44,982 nucleotides of DNA from contig CACZBC010000024.1 of assembly GCA_902779315.1 (NCBI GenBank), positions 1 through 44,982 on the forward strand. The letters run 5' to 3'. The position numbers and the translations under genes are program-made. The DNA is from an uncultured Bacteroidales bacterium. GTDB lineage: Bacteria; Bacteroidota; Bacteroidia; Bacteroidales; Bacteroidaceae. The notes below the pieces were generated by a model. That model saw only the letters and a program-made list of their open reading frames with translations, made no database searches and had not been told where the DNA came from. Shown in pieces: positions 25,843-35,130 of this stretch; the first letter of the stretch is position 1; every line of letters begins with the position of its first letter.

Positions 25843-26898
25843 ATGGATAAAAAGACCAAAATAGTATTCATCGTCAACCCGATTTCAGGTACTTCGGACA
25901 AGAGTCACATCATTGATCTAATCCCAGAGTATCTGGATACACGCCGTTTTGAGTGGACAATCTGCAAGACCGAACACAAGGGTCATGCTGCAGAGTTTTC
26001 AGGCAAAGCGATAGAGGAAGGTGTAGATGTGGTTGTGGCTGTAGGAGGCGACGGAACGGTTAACGAGGTTGCTCGAAGTCTTGTCCATACAAACACGGCA
26101 CTCGGCATCATTCCTTGTGGCAGCGGAAACGGACTTGCCAGACATCTCTATATTCCCATGAATCCAGATGGAGCCCTGCAGGTTCTCTCGGATTGTCACA
26201 TCGAACAACTCGATTACGGAATCATCGACCAAACCCCCTTCTTCTGCACTTGCGGCGTAGGTTTCGACGCATTCATCAGCGATCGGTTTGCCCAAAGCAA
26301 TCGCAGAGGCCTTCTTACCTATATAGAAAATACGCTTAAAGAGGGTTTGAAGTATAAGCCTGACACTTACGAGATCACTATTGACGGAGAGAAGCAAGTC
26401 TATAAGGCTTTTCTGATTGCTTGCGCGAATGCCAGCCAATACGGAAACAACGTTTACATTGCCCCTCACGCCAGTATGAGTGACGGCTTGATGGATGTTA
26501 CGTTGATGGAACCCTTTACCTTGCTCGAGGCTCCACAAATTGCAATTCAACTCTTCAACAAGACAATAACGACCAACTCGCACATTCGTTCATTCCGTTG
26601 TCAGCATTTGCACATCAAACGTTCTGCTCCTGGAGTGATACACTTCGATGGCGACCCCAAAGATGCTGGCGAGGAACTTGATGTAAAACTGATGCCGAAA
26701 GGTATACGCATGGTTGTCAATACTCGCGAACAACCCTACGTTCCTCCCCTACTTCGTGCTTTTGCTGATGTATATCACGGTGTAAACGAAGAGATTTCCA
26801 ACTTGGGAGCCGACATCAAAGCCGACTTCAAAGAGGGGCAGAGACGCATCAGCACTATCAACAAAGAACTGCTTCGCAAACTAAGGAAGAAGCCTTAG
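25843..26898 (+). CDS. Diacylglycerol/sphinganine-kinase-like protein
   Basis: This 351-residue protein belongs to the DAGK-catalytic family (YegS, DgkB and sphingosine kinase relatives), which phosphorylates lipid hydroxyls with ATP. The nucleotide-binding VNPISG is at 11-16 and the signature GGDGT at 68-72. A second domain with SDGLMDVTL follows. The last roughly 60 residues form a charged, basic-ending extension beyond the usual fold. Because it is divergent with serine palmitoyltransferase, a sphingoid base is a plausible substrate, but diacylglycerol cannot be excluded. Its end overlaps the small convergent gene by 18 nt. Confidence 0.87.
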   Translation: MDKKTKIVFIVNPISGTSDKSHIIDLIPEYLDTRRFEWTICKTEHKGHAAEFSGKAIEEGVDVVVAVGGDGTVNEVARSLVHTNTALGIIPCGSGNGLARHLYIPMNPDGALQVLSDCHIEQLDYGIIDQTPFFCTCGVGFDAFISDRFAQSNRRGLLTYIENTLKEGLKYKPDTYEITIDGEKQVYKAFLIACANASQYGNNVYIAPHASMSDGLMDVTLMEPFTLLEAPQIAIQLFNKTITTNSHIRSFRCQHLHIKRSAPGVIHFDGDPKDAGEELDVKLMPKGIRMVVNTREQPYVPPLLRAFADVYHGVNEEISNLGADIKADFKEGQRRISTINKELLRKLRKKP

Positions 26899-27081
26899 TT
26901 CCTTCTCGAAACTTGCCGCAATTGCTTCTTTCTGTTCCTGCGACAAAGGAGGCTCTGTTTGTTCCAAAGCAACTTGTAAAGCCTTGATGGCCTTTGTCTT
27001 AGCTTGCTGTTGCCCCATCTTCACGCCGCTTCGGTAAGGTGTGGAAGGGAGCAAGGCACGATTGAAGTTACCGTCGCTCAT
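26881..27081 (-). CDS. Small conserved-looking protein of unknown function
   Basis: This 66-residue protein is not recognised. It is hydrophilic with a helical C-terminal half (KAIKALQVALEQTEPPLSQEQKEAIAA split across two likely helices). There is no signal peptide, cysteine cluster or membrane segment. Support for it being real is its position: it starts 2 nt after the purT stop on the same strand and fills the space exactly to the convergent lipid-kinase gene, overlapping that gene by 18 nt. Confidence 0.6.
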   Translation of the reverse strand: MSDGNFNRALLPSTPYRSGVKMGQQQAKTKAIKALQVALEQTEPPLSQEQKEAIAASFEKELRLLP

Positions 27082-27083
27082 TT

Positions 27084-28247
27084 TTAACTGATTGTAACCT
27101 TGCTTGCCAAAGCCTTACATTTGTCGCGAAGAGCATCTTGCGAGACATCGAAACTGTCCCAACATACCACAACACCCATTCTGCGCCCCACATGAGCTTG
27201 AGGTTTGCCGAAGATGCGAAGGTCTGTCTTCGGTGCTTCACACACTTTCTCGATGCCCTGATATTGAGGGTTATCAGTTTCGACAGGCGAGAGAATCACA
27301 GCAGAAGCGCCTTGACGATAGAGTTCAATCTCGGGAATGGGAAGCGACAAGACTGCCCTTGCATGCAATTCAAACTCGCTGAGATTCTGCGTTCCTGCAA
27401 GCGTGACCATACCTGTATCGTGTGGACGAGGGCTAAGCTCGCTGAAGATTACACCACGTTTCTCACTTACGAAGAATTCCACGCCCCAGATGCCCGATCC
27501 GGTTAAAGCGGCTGTCACTTTCTTGGCCATCGCTTGAGCAGCTGCGAGATGCTCTGGCTTCATCGCTTTTGGCTGGATGCTTTCGCGATAATCACCGCCT
27601 ATTTGAACGTGTCCGATAGGTGCACAAGTCAAGGTTTCCCCATTGTCTTGGGTGACGGTAAGCAACGTGATTTCATAGTCGAAAGGAATGAATTCTTCGA
27701 CAATCACTTCCATAATGTCGCCACGACTGCCTCCACAAGCAAATGCCCAAGCCTTCTCCAGTTCGTCTGGGCTGTCAACTTTGCTTTGTCCGTGTCCGCT
27801 ACTGCTCATCAAAGGTTTGATGATGCATGGAAAGCCTATGATGGAAGCGGCTTGCTTCAATTCTTCGAAGGTACTTGCATAACGATAATCGGCAGTTTGC
27901 AACCCGAGTTCCGTGTGTGCAAGCTCGCGAATGGCTTTACGATTCATTGTATAATTGACCGCTCTTGCGCTGGGAACCACACGGATTCCTTGTTTCTCGA
28001 ACTCGTAAAGTTTCTCTGTTCTGATGGCTTCTATCTCAGGAACAATGATGTCGGGCTTCACCTCGTTGACTGCAGCAACGAGCGCTTCTCCGTCGAGCAT
28101 GCTGAAAACCCGGCATTCATCGGCAACTTGCATAGCTGGAGCACCTGCATACTTGTCGCAAGCTACCACATATTGTCCAAGACGTTGACACGCTATTACG
28201 AACTCTTTTCCGAGCTCTCCTGAGCCTAAAAGCATTATCTTTTTCAT
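27084..28247 (-). CDS. purT: Formate-dependent phosphoribosylglycinamide formyltransferase 2
   Basis: PurT makes formyl-GAR in purine synthesis using formate and ATP, an alternative to folate-dependent PurN. The 387-residue ATP-grasp protein starts with the pre-ATP-grasp fold ([20 protein letters not shown]). It continues with the ATP-binding region ([16 protein letters not shown]) and the metal- and ATP-binding [26 protein letters not shown] split over two strands. Length is normal. The small gene follows after 2 nt, and rarA lies 34 nt upstream on the same strand, so the three are probably one transcript. Confidence 0.95.
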   Translation of the reverse strand: MKKIMLLGSGELGKEFVIACQRLGQYVVACDKYAGAPAMQVADECRVFSMLDGEALVAAVNEVKPDIIVPEIEAIRTEKLYEFEKQGIRVVPSARAVNYTMNRKAIRELAHTELGLQTADYRYASTFEELKQAASIIGFPCIIKPLMSSSGHGQSKVDSPDELEKAWAFACGGSRGDIMEVIVEEFIPFDYEITLLTVTQDNGETLTCAPIGHVQIGGDYRESIQPKAMKPEHLAAAQAMAKKVTAALTGSGIWGVEFFVSEKRGVIFSELSPRPHDTGMVTLAGTQNLSEFELHARAVLSLPIPEIELYRQGASAVILSPVETDNPQYQGIEKVCEAPKTDLRIFGKPQAHVGRRMGVVVCWDSFDVSQDALRDKCKALASKVTIS

Positions 28248-28281
28248 CGTTATATGTATGGTTTTTCTAGTTATTTTATGT

Positions 28282-29562
28282 TTATTTCTTCGCGAATCTG
28301 TCTTTGCCCCAACACTTTTCCATTTGTGCCCGGAGCTTGTCTTCAGCCGGATTGTTTTGAGGCTGCCAGAATCGTTGGTCCTTCAGTTCATCGGGGAGGA
28401 ACTGCTGAAGAACGAAATTGCCTTCATAGTCGTGAGCATATTTGTAACCTTCGCTGTAACCCAATTCTTTCATCAAAGATGTAGGAGCATTTCTGAGGTG
28501 AAGAGGAACAGGCTGGTTGCCTGTTTCCTGTACCTTTTGGAGTGCGGTGTTGATGGCCATATATGCCGAATTGCTCTTGGGGCTCGAGGCAAGATAGACT
28601 GTTGCTTCAGCTAGGGGAATACGTCCTTCAGGCCATCCTAACTTCATGACCGCATCAAAAGCGGCATTAGCGAGCAGAAGGGCGTTCGGATTGGCAAGTC
28701 CTATGTCTTCGCTTGCACTGATAACCAACCTTCTGGCTATGAATGCAGGGTCTTCCCCACCCTCGATCATGCGAGCCAGCCAATAGATGGCGGCATCCGG
28801 ATCGCTACCTCGGATGCTCTTGATGAAAGCGGAAATGATGTCGTAGTGCATCTCGCCATCCTTGTCGTAAGCAAGCGGATTCTGTTGCAGGCAATCGGTA
28901 ACGGCTTTGTCTGTTATTTCGACATCGCCTTCTTCAGGAGCCGACTCGTAGACAAGTTCCAAGATGTTGAGCAACTTTCGAGCGTCACCTCCGCTGAATC
29001 GCATCATTGCACTCGTTTCTGTGAACCGGAATGCACGCTTTTTGAGTTCGATATCATGCTCAACTGCATAGTGAGCGAGACGCATCAAATCGTCCTGATC
29101 GAGCGGCTTCAGCGTATAAACTTGGCAACGGGAAAGCAGAGGTCGAATCACTTCGAAAGAGGGATTCTCCGTAGTTGCCCCAATAAGTGTGACGACTCCT
29201 TGTTCTACAGCCCCCAAAAGAGAGTCCTGCTGCGACTTCGAAAAGCGGTGGATTTCGTCAATGAAAAGAATGGGATTGTTCTGGTTGAAGAACCTCGATG
29301 AGCGGGCCTTCTCGATGACGTCGCGAACGTCCTTCACTCCGCTTGTTACGGCACTGAGTGTATAGAAAGGCACTTCCAACTTGCGCGCTATGATGCTCGC
29401 CAGCGTGGTCTTCCCCACTCCGGGAGGTCCCCAGAGGATAAAACTGTTGACGTGACCGCTCTCCAACATCTTACGAAGTACCGCACCTGGTCCCACCAAG
29501 TGTTGTTGCCCGATATAATTGTCGAGCGTCAACGGACGCATTCTTTCTGCTAATGGTTGCAT
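28282..29562 (-). CDS. rarA: Replication-associated recombination protein A (RarA/MgsA)
   Basis: RarA is a clamp-loader-like AAA+ ATPase acting at stalled replication forks. The 426-residue protein has Walker A GPPGVGKT at 45-52, Walker B FIDEIHRF, the sensor segment [12 protein letters not shown], and the C-terminal tetramerisation region typical of RarA ([23 protein letters not shown]). A longer in-frame start at 29613 overlaps the promoter box at 29571-29578. ATG 29562 gives the usual [10 protein letters not shown] start and is preferred, with a leader of only a few nucleotides. Confidence 0.95.
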   Translation of the reverse strand: MQPLAERMRPLTLDNYIGQQHLVGPGAVLRKMLESGHVNSFILWGPPGVGKTTLASIIARKLEVPFYTLSAVTSGVKDVRDVIEKARSSRFFNQNNPILFIDEIHRFSKSQQDSLLGAVEQGVVTLIGATTENPSFEVIRPLLSRCQVYTLKPLDQDDLMRLAHYAVEHDIELKKRAFRFTETSAMMRFSGGDARKLLNILELVYESAPEEGDVEITDKAVTDCLQQNPLAYDKDGEMHYDIISAFIKSIRGSDPDAAIYWLARMIEGGEDPAFIARRLVISASEDIGLANPNALLLANAAFDAVMKLGWPEGRIPLAEATVYLASSPKSNSAYMAINTALQKVQETGNQPVPLHLRNAPTSLMKELGYSEGYKYAHDYEGNFVLQQFLPDELKDQRFWQPQNNPAEDKLRAQMEKCWGKDRFAKK

Positions 29563-29570
29563 AACGTCTG

Positions 29571-29578
29571 CAAATATA
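29571..29578 (-). promoter_or_regulatory. -7 promoter box for rarA
   Basis: TATATTTG on the minus strand, ending 8 nt before ATG 29562. Confidence 0.55.
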
Positions 29579-29635
29579 CGAAAAAATATCGAGGAAAAAG
29601 AATAAAAACTCAAGAAAATACATCAACTTCAAAAA

Positions 29636-29723
29636 CAACCCACAGTTAAATTCAAAACATAACACTATACGATGGCAATCGTAACACTATACGTTTACGA
29701 TTTAACTACGCTATGTTTTCTGC
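29636..29723 (+). repeat. 22-bp-period repeat array, locus 3
   Basis: Units begin at 29636 (degenerate), 29658, 29680 and 29702 (degenerate). The two good units start CATAACACTATACGATGG and CGTAACACTATACGTTTA. Seventeen consecutive bases (TAACACTATACGATGGC, 29660-29676) recur exactly at locus 4 (38041-38057). The array lies between the divergent rarA and fabD promoters. Confidence 0.75.
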
Positions 29724-29818
29724 CTCGACTCGTGGCATCTTGATGACCTATATCAATTAATAATGTACGCGAGAGGAGATTATCGCTCGTGTATTGCTGT
29801 TATATGAATATTTTTTCG

Positions 29819-29826
29819 TATCTTTG
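29819..29826 (+). promoter_or_regulatory. -7 promoter box for fabD
   Basis: TATCTTTG, 35 nt before ATG 29862. A partial -33 match (ATTG) lies at 29793-29796 with a 22-nt spacer. Confidence 0.7.
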
Positions 29827-29861
29827 CAGCCCGAAAGTAATAAAACAAAACCAAAATAGAC

Positions 29862-30761
29862 ATGAAAGCATTCGTTTTTCCCGGTCAGGGAGCACAGTTT
29901 ACAGGCATGGGTAAAGAGCTTTACGAAAGCAACCCAAAAGCAAAAGAACTCTTCGAAAAAGCTAACGAGATACTCGGTTTCCGCATCACAGACATTATGT
30001 TCGAGGGTGATGCAGAGCAGTTGAAGCAGACTAAGGTGACCCAACCCGCTGTTTTTCTGCATAGTGTAATCACAGCCATCTGTATGGGCGAAGACTTCAA
30101 GCCTGATATGGTTGGCGGTCACAGCCTTGGTGAATTCAGCGCTTTGGTAGCTGCAGGAGCCCTCTCGTTTGAGGACGGCCTACGTCTTGTTCATGCTCGT
30201 GCTATGGCGATGCAGAAGGCTTGCGAAGCCGCTCCCAGCACTATGGCAGCCATCATCAACCTTCCTGACGAAACAGTCGAGCAGGTCTGTGCCGAAGTAA
30301 CTGCAGAAGGCAATGGAGTTGTCGTTCCAGCCAACTACAATTGCCCAGGCCAGTTGGTTATCAGCGGTAATGTCGAGGAGATCAATAAAGCTTGTGAGAA
30401 GCTGAAGGAAGCAGGTGCGAAGCGTGCTTTGGTACTGCCTGTTGGTGGCGCTTTCCACAGTCCTCTCATGCAACCGGCAAAGGACGAACTTCAGGCAGCT
30501 ATCGAACAGACTGAGTTCCACACGCCCTCTTGCCCCATCTATCAGAACGTAGATGCTCAAGCTCACACGGATGCAACCGAGATCAAGCAGAATCTGATTG
30601 CTCAACTGACTGCCTCCGTCCGTTGGACTCAAGAGGTTCAGAACATGCTTGCTGCCGGTGCAACCGAGTTCACAGAATGCGGTCCTGGCCGCGCTCTGCA
30701 GGGCATGATCACGAAGATTGCAAAGGGAATCGAGGGTATCACCATCGACGGCATTCAATAA
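29862..30761 (+). CDS. fabD: Malonyl-CoA:ACP transacylase
   Basis: FabD loads malonate from CoA onto acyl carrier protein, supplying extender units for fatty acid synthesis. The 299-residue protein has GQGAQFTGMG near the N terminus, the nucleophile Ser88 in GHSLGEFSAL, an Arg-containing VHARAMAMQ segment and the catalytic histidine in GGAFHSPLM near residue 200. Length is typical for bacterial FabD. It is the first gene of a two-gene unit with a GH13 enzyme whose ATG comes 1 nt after the fabD stop. No other fatty acid synthesis genes are adjacent. Confidence 0.96.
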   Translation: MKAFVFPGQGAQFTGMGKELYESNPKAKELFEKANEILGFRITDIMFEGDAEQLKQTKVTQPAVFLHSVITAICMGEDFKPDMVGGHSLGEFSALVAAGALSFEDGLRLVHARAMAMQKACEAAPSTMAAIINLPDETVEQVCAEVTAEGNGVVVPANYNCPGQLVISGNVEEINKACEKLKEAGAKRALVLPVGGAFHSPLMQPAKDELQAAIEQTEFHTPSCPIYQNVDAQAHTDATEIKQNLIAQLTASVRWTQEVQNMLAAGATEFTECGPGRALQGMITKIAKGIEGITIDGIQ

Positions 30762-30762
30762 C

Positions 30763-32400
30763 ATGACTATCTATCAGGTCTTCACCCGCCTTTTCGGCAA
30801 CGACAAGCCTGACTGCATTCCTTTCGGAACCAAGCAGGAGAACGGGTGCGGCTTGATGAAAGACTTTACAGCCAAGGCTTTGGAGCAAATCCGAGGACTT
30901 GGCTGTACTCATATCTGGTATACAGGAATCATCGAACACGCAAGCAAGACGGATTATTCGGCTTATGGAATTCCCGTCGATAACCCTGATGTGGTGAAGG
31001 GCGAAGCAGGCAGTCCTTATGCGATTCGCGACTATTATGACGTCGATCCTGACCTTGCGAAAGACCCCCAAAAGCGTATTCGTGAGTTCGAACTCCTGGT
31101 AGAACAGACACACAAGGCGGGCTTGAATGTCATCATCGACTTCGTTCCCAATCATGTTGCACGCCAATATCATTCGGATGCAAAGCCTGAAGGTGTTCGC
31201 GACCTTGGCGAAGATGACGACAAGACCTGCTCCTTCTCGCCCCAAAACAATTTCTACTACCTTCCTGCAGAACAATTGCACCTCGAAAACATCCTTTCGA
31301 AGAGCACATATAAAGAGGTTCCGGCAAAGGCTACGGGTAACGACAACTTCACTTCTTGGCCTTCAAAAAACGATTGGTACGAAACTGTGAAACTCAACTA
31401 CGGTATCGATTATCTTGGTGGCAAACAAGGACGTTTCTCCCCTACTCCAGATACGTGGCAAAAGATGCTTGACATCATGCTCTATTGGGCCTCGAAAGGT
31501 ATCGACGGATTCCGTTGCGATATGGCCGAGATGGTGCCCGTCGAATTCTGGGAATGGGCGTTGCATCAGGTAAAAGAGAAATATCCTGCCATCATTTTCA
31601 TTGCTGAAGTTTACAATCCGAGCCTTTATCGCGACTACATTCATCGAGGTCATTTCGACTTCCTCTACGATAAAGTCGGACTTTACGATACCCTACTGAA
31701 TGTTTGCCGGGGACAAAGCACTCAATTCTTAACATCTTGTTGGCAATCGGTTGACGACATTCGAGACAAGATGCTCAATTTCCTTGAGAACCACGACGAA
31801 CAGCGTCTTGCAAGCGATTTCCTGCTTGGTGATGCCAAGAAAGCTTTGCCGGCATTGCTTGTAAGCAGTTTGATGCCCTCTCCTTTCATGCTCTACTTCG
31901 GACAAGAATTTGGCGAGCGAGGTATGGATGCAGAAGGTTTTAGCGGTCAAGACGGCCGAACCACCATCTTTGATTATTGGAGCGTCCCCACCATTCGACG
32001 TTGGCGCAACAAAGGTCGTTTCGATGGAAAACTGCTCACAAACGAAGAATTGTCACTTCAAAAGACTTATCAGAACGTTCTTCAAACTCGAGAGCAAACG
32101 CTATTTACAAAGGGAGGATTCTACGACCTGATGTATGTGAATCCGCATCTCAGCCGTCAATACGCATTCATTCGTCATTCGGGAAAGAAGTTCGCCTTGG
32201 TCGTTGCCAATTTCTCCGACAATGAAGAGACGATTTCCCTCAACATTCCAAGACATTTCTTTGAGTATACGAGACTTAAAGAAACGGAGAAAGTGTCGTT
32301 AACTAACATTCTGAATGGCAAGAAGATAAGCATACCGTTCAATTCAAACGAGTCGCTCGTCCTCACCTTGCCTGCCAATCTTGGTGTTGTGCTTGTTTAA
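30763..32400 (+). CDS. GH13 alpha-amylase-family enzyme
   Basis: This 545-residue glycoside hydrolase family 13 protein lacks a signal peptide, so it acts on alpha-glucans in the cytoplasm. The four conserved regions are visible: VIIDFVPNHV, GFRCDMAEM (nucleophile Asp), FIAEVYNP (acid/base Glu) and FLENHDEQRLAS (third acid, Asp). A C-terminal all-beta domain follows. Exact specificity (maltose release, glycogen turnover or transfer) is not decidable here. An earlier in-frame ATG lies within fabD, so the ATG at 30763 is preferred. The end overlaps lpxH by 4 nt tail to tail. Confidence 0.88.
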   Translation: MTIYQVFTRLFGNDKPDCIPFGTKQENGCGLMKDFTAKALEQIRGLGCTHIWYTGIIEHASKTDYSAYGIPVDNPDVVKGEAGSPYAIRDYYDVDPDLAKDPQKRIREFELLVEQTHKAGLNVIIDFVPNHVARQYHSDAKPEGVRDLGEDDDKTCSFSPQNNFYYLPAEQLHLENILSKSTYKEVPAKATGNDNFTSWPSKNDWYETVKLNYGIDYLGGKQGRFSPTPDTWQKMLDIMLYWASKGIDGFRCDMAEMVPVEFWEWALHQVKEKYPAIIFIAEVYNPSLYRDYIHRGHFDFLYDKVGLYDTLLNVCRGQSTQFLTSCWQSVDDIRDKMLNFLENHDEQRLASDFLLGDAKKALPALLVSSLMPSPFMLYFGQEFGERGMDAEGFSGQDGRTTIFDYWSVPTIRRWRNKGRFDGKLLTNEELSLQKTYQNVLQTREQTLFTKGGFYDLMYVNPHLSRQYAFIRHSGKKFALVVANFSDNEETISLNIPRHFFEYTRLKETEKVSLTNILNGKKISIPFNSNESLVLTLPANLGVVLV

Positions 32401-33164
32401 CGCGGACTTTCGCCTTCGGTATAGCTTTCCAAGAAGAGTTGTTCGCCGTTATAGACGGCATAGGTGAACTGCGTAATCCAATCTCCAAGAATGAGAACTC
32501 GAGTTTGTTTGGTCAAGGCCAGATCAAGCTCGATATGGCGATGTCCGAAGATGAAGAAATCCACTTCGGGATGCTCGCTTAGATATTTCTTTGCAAAGAT
32601 TACTAACGGTTCCTTGTCTTCGCCTTGATAAGGGGGTTCGCTACCGTCCGAACTGTGCTTTAAGCGGCTGTGTTTAGCCCAATTGAGTCCGAAAGGCATT
32701 CCCAGAGCGGGATGCAACCAACGGAACAGGCATTGGCAGGTCTTGTTGTGAAAGATGCTCCGAATGAGCTTGAATTTCCAATCCCTATCGCCCAAACCAT
32801 CGCCGTGAGCGAGGTAGAAAGTCTGGTCTCCAATCTCGAGCGTAAGGGCGTTGTGATGAAGAATCATTCCGCATTCCTTTTCCAAGTAATCGAGACACCA
32901 AATGTCGTGATTGCCGGTAAAGTAATGCACCTCGATGCCCATGTCCGTCAGTTCGCTTATCTTGCCGAGGAAACGCGTAAAGCCTTTCGGCACAACTGTC
33001 TGGTATTCAAACCAGAAGTCGAACATATCGCCAAGCATATAAATGGCTCCGGCCTTGTCCTTGATTTCGTCGAGAAAGCGTACGAGACGGCGTTCTTGCT
33101 GACGGCTATGCGGAATGGCAAGGCTCCCTAGATGGGCATCACCGATAAAGTAAATGTTCTTCAT
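32397..33164 (-). CDS. lpxH: UDP-2,3-diacylglucosamine diphosphatase-like enzyme
   Basis: LpxH hydrolyses UDP-2,3-diacylglucosamine to lipid X in lipid A synthesis. The 255-residue calcineurin-like metallophosphoesterase has the metal ligands in order: GDAHLG at the N terminus, GDMFDFWFEY, GNHDIWC, HGDGLGDRD and the closing FGHRH. A GDMFDFW segment together with HGDG is characteristic of the LpxH/LpxH2 group. It is the last gene of the minus-strand run starting at hisS, 9 nt after the DUF59 gene. Confidence 0.9.
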   Translation of the reverse strand: MKNIYFIGDAHLGSLAIPHSRQQERRLVRFLDEIKDKAGAIYMLGDMFDFWFEYQTVVPKGFTRFLGKISELTDMGIEVHYFTGNHDIWCLDYLEKECGMILHHNALTLEIGDQTFYLAHGDGLGDRDWKFKLIRSIFHNKTCQCLFRWLHPALGMPFGLNWAKHSRLKHSSDGSEPPYQGEDKEPLVIFAKKYLSEHPEVDFFIFGHRHIELDLALTKQTRVLILGDWITQFTYAVYNGEQLFLESYTEGESPR

Positions 33165-33173
33165 ATCTTGTGT

Positions 33174-33494
33174 TTATAGAAATCCCAGTTCCACTTTTGC
33201 TTCTTCGCTCATCATATCCTTATCCCATTCCGGTTCGAAGACAAGATTGACCTCGACCTTTTCGATACCGGTAATCGTTTCGAGCTTCTGCCTAACATCC
33301 TCAACAATGAAATCGGCTGCAGGACAATTCGGGGCAGTCAGCGTCATATCCACACTTAATTCCGTATTATCCTCGTTGAGCTCAATACGATAGATGAGCC
33401 CGAGGTCGTATATGTTGACGGGTATTTCGGGGTCGAAGACGGTCTTCAGCACTTCGATTACCCTTTCCTGCATTTCCAATTCAGAGTTTTCCAT
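33174..33494 (-). CDS. DUF59/MIP18-family protein (probable iron-sulfur assembly factor)
   Basis: This 106-residue protein belongs to the DUF59 family (SufT, PaaD and MIP18 relatives), linked to iron-sulfur cluster maturation. The hallmark DPEIPVNIYDLGLIY is near the N terminus and LTAPNCPAADFIVEDV contains the conserved Thr and Cys region; the end includes VNLVFEPEWDKDMMSEEAK. Its reading frame is open far upstream through radC, but that part is antisense-like shadow. ATG 33494 overlaps the radC stop by 14 nt, and an in-frame ATG at 33473 is the alternative start. Confidence 0.87.
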   Translation of the reverse strand: MENSELEMQERVIEVLKTVFDPEIPVNIYDLGLIYRIELNEDNTELSVDMTLTAPNCPAADFIVEDVRQKLETITGIEKVEVNLVFEPEWDKDMMSEEAKVELGFL

Positions 33495-34161
33495 TTTCCT
33501 GATAACTGTAATAGTTGTCGCCTGCAAAGATGATGTGGTCCACAAAGCGGATGTTGACGGCTTTGCAGGCATCTGCCGCTTTCTTGGTGAGGTTGTCGTC
33601 GTCACGACTCGGTTGTGTCCTTCCGCTTGGGTGATTATGGCAAAGAACCACTCCAACTGCCATTCCCAAAAGGGCTTCTCGCAAAAGGCAACGCACATCG
33701 ACTGAAGTTCCTGCAATGCCTCCCCTGCTGAGCAGAACGGAGTTCTTGACCTTCATGCCCTGGTCGAGCAGAAGCAAATGACACTCTTCGACAGAGAGGT
33801 CCTGCATTTTGGGGCGGAAGTATTTGAAGGCGTCGGCCGACGTCTTTATGAGCATGCGTTCCGGAAGGTCTTCCTTGAGGCGCTGGTTGGCAAGCTGACA
33901 AGCTGCGACAATCGTGACTGCCCTCGCTTCGCCAATGCCGTCATAGCGCATCAGGTCCTTTACGGAGGCTTTGCTCAGATTCATGAGGCTGTCCCCATAA
34001 TCGGAAAGCATTGTGCGCATGATGTCCACAGCCGACTTGCCCGGCACACCGCTTCCTATGAGAATGGCAAGCAGTTCGGCCTTGCTCAGCGTTTCAGCGC
34101 CGTTGGCAAGCAACCGTTCGCGAGGCCGGTCTTCGGGAGCCCATTCCTTTATCGTCTTCAT
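33481..34161 (-). CDS. radC: RadC-family JAB-domain protein
   Basis: The 226-residue protein has an N-terminal UPF0758 helical region with a helix-hairpin-helix-like segment (LMRYDGIGEARAVTIVA). The C-terminal JAB/MPN domain carries the metal-binding motif HNHPSGRTQPSRDD. Despite its name, a direct role of RadC in DNA repair is doubtful and its activity is unsettled. Its start overlaps the stop of the preceding glycosyltransferase gene as ATGA, and its end overlaps the DUF59 gene by 14 nt. Confidence 0.92.
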   Translation of the reverse strand: MKTIKEWAPEDRPRERLLANGAETLSKAELLAILIGSGVPGKSAVDIMRTMLSDYGDSLMNLSKASVKDLMRYDGIGEARAVTIVAACQLANQRLKEDLPERMLIKTSADAFKYFRPKMQDLSVEECHLLLLDQGMKVKNSVLLSRGGIAGTSVDVRCLLREALLGMAVGVVLCHNHPSGRTQPSRDDDNLTKKAADACKAVNIRFVDHIIFAGDNYYSYQENGKL

Positions 34162-35130
34162 TCGTAAAAGTTCTCTTTAAATGCTTGCAAATCTTCGTTT
34201 CGGCCACAAACGCACCTCAACCACCATGCACGGATGAAACCTGTGCCGTAGCCGATGAGCTGAATGAAGCTTGCCCAAATCGAGAGGAAACCTATCTTGA
34301 CGCTCTTGTTCCGGAGGGAACTGTCGATGAAGACGAGTGCCGAGAAGAGCAGCAGGGGCAAGAGGAATATCAGCATTCCGCCGATGCCGAAAATGATGAA
34401 AAGCATCGGACCATTCGAGCTTCAGGCTTCCCGGATGCCTTTTCATCAAGTTGATGCGGGCAATGCCTGAGTTGTGGACTTGCTTGAAGAACTTCTTGAA
34501 ATCCGTACGACGCTTGTGCCAAACCCATGCTTCGGGGAAAAGTCGGCAACTCGCTCCACTCTTGTAGATGCGCAGACTCAGGTCGATATCTTCGCCGAAA
34601 CGCATGGACGAGAATCCGCCCAGTTGACGGTAAAGGCTGCGACGGATACCCATATTGAATGAGCGCGGATAGAACTTCTTGTCCATCTGCTTCTTGCCGC
34701 CACGGATGCCGCCAGTCGTAATGAACGAAGTCATGCTGTAACTGATGGCCTTCTGAACGGGCGTGAAGCTATCGTGAGCCCTGTCCGGACCGCCCCATGC
34801 GTCGCATTCCTTCCTGCAGAGTTCGACATCCACCTCCTTCAGGAAGTCCGGAGGCAAGACGCAATCGCTATCGAGGAAGATGAGGAACTCGCCCTGGCTG
34901 TGTTCAGCACCGAAGTTGCGAGTTTGTCCGGGCCCGCTATTCTCCTTTGTGTAATAACGCAACGGGAGCTTGCTTGCATAGCGATGCACAACGTTTTCGC
35001 AAGGCTGGCTCGAACCGTCCTCCACGATGATGACCTCCATATCCTTGAACGACTGCTCTTTAAGGCTTTGCAGCAGCTCGTCCACCTCGTCCGGGCGGTT
35101 GTATACGGGAATTATGATTGAGTACTTCAT
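34158..35130 (-). pseudogene. Family 2 glycosyltransferase with a single frameshift
   Basis: The first frame encodes a complete GT-A domain: SIIIPVYNRPDEV, FLIFLDSDCVLPP with the DxD, and an acceptor region with GGFSSMRFGEDIDLS. It loses homology after RHPGSLKL and runs on to 34177 without membrane segments. A second frame from about 34420 encodes the expected C terminus, two hydrophobic segments (FIIFGIGGMLIFLLPLLLF and SIWASFIQLIGYGTGF), ending at 34158 with ATGA overlap to radC. The switch must lie within 34406-34424, because the second frame has a stop just before. Removing one base gives a 323-residue protein. This may be a real inactivation or a sequence error. The gene abuts the methyltransferase stop. 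Confidence 0.8.
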
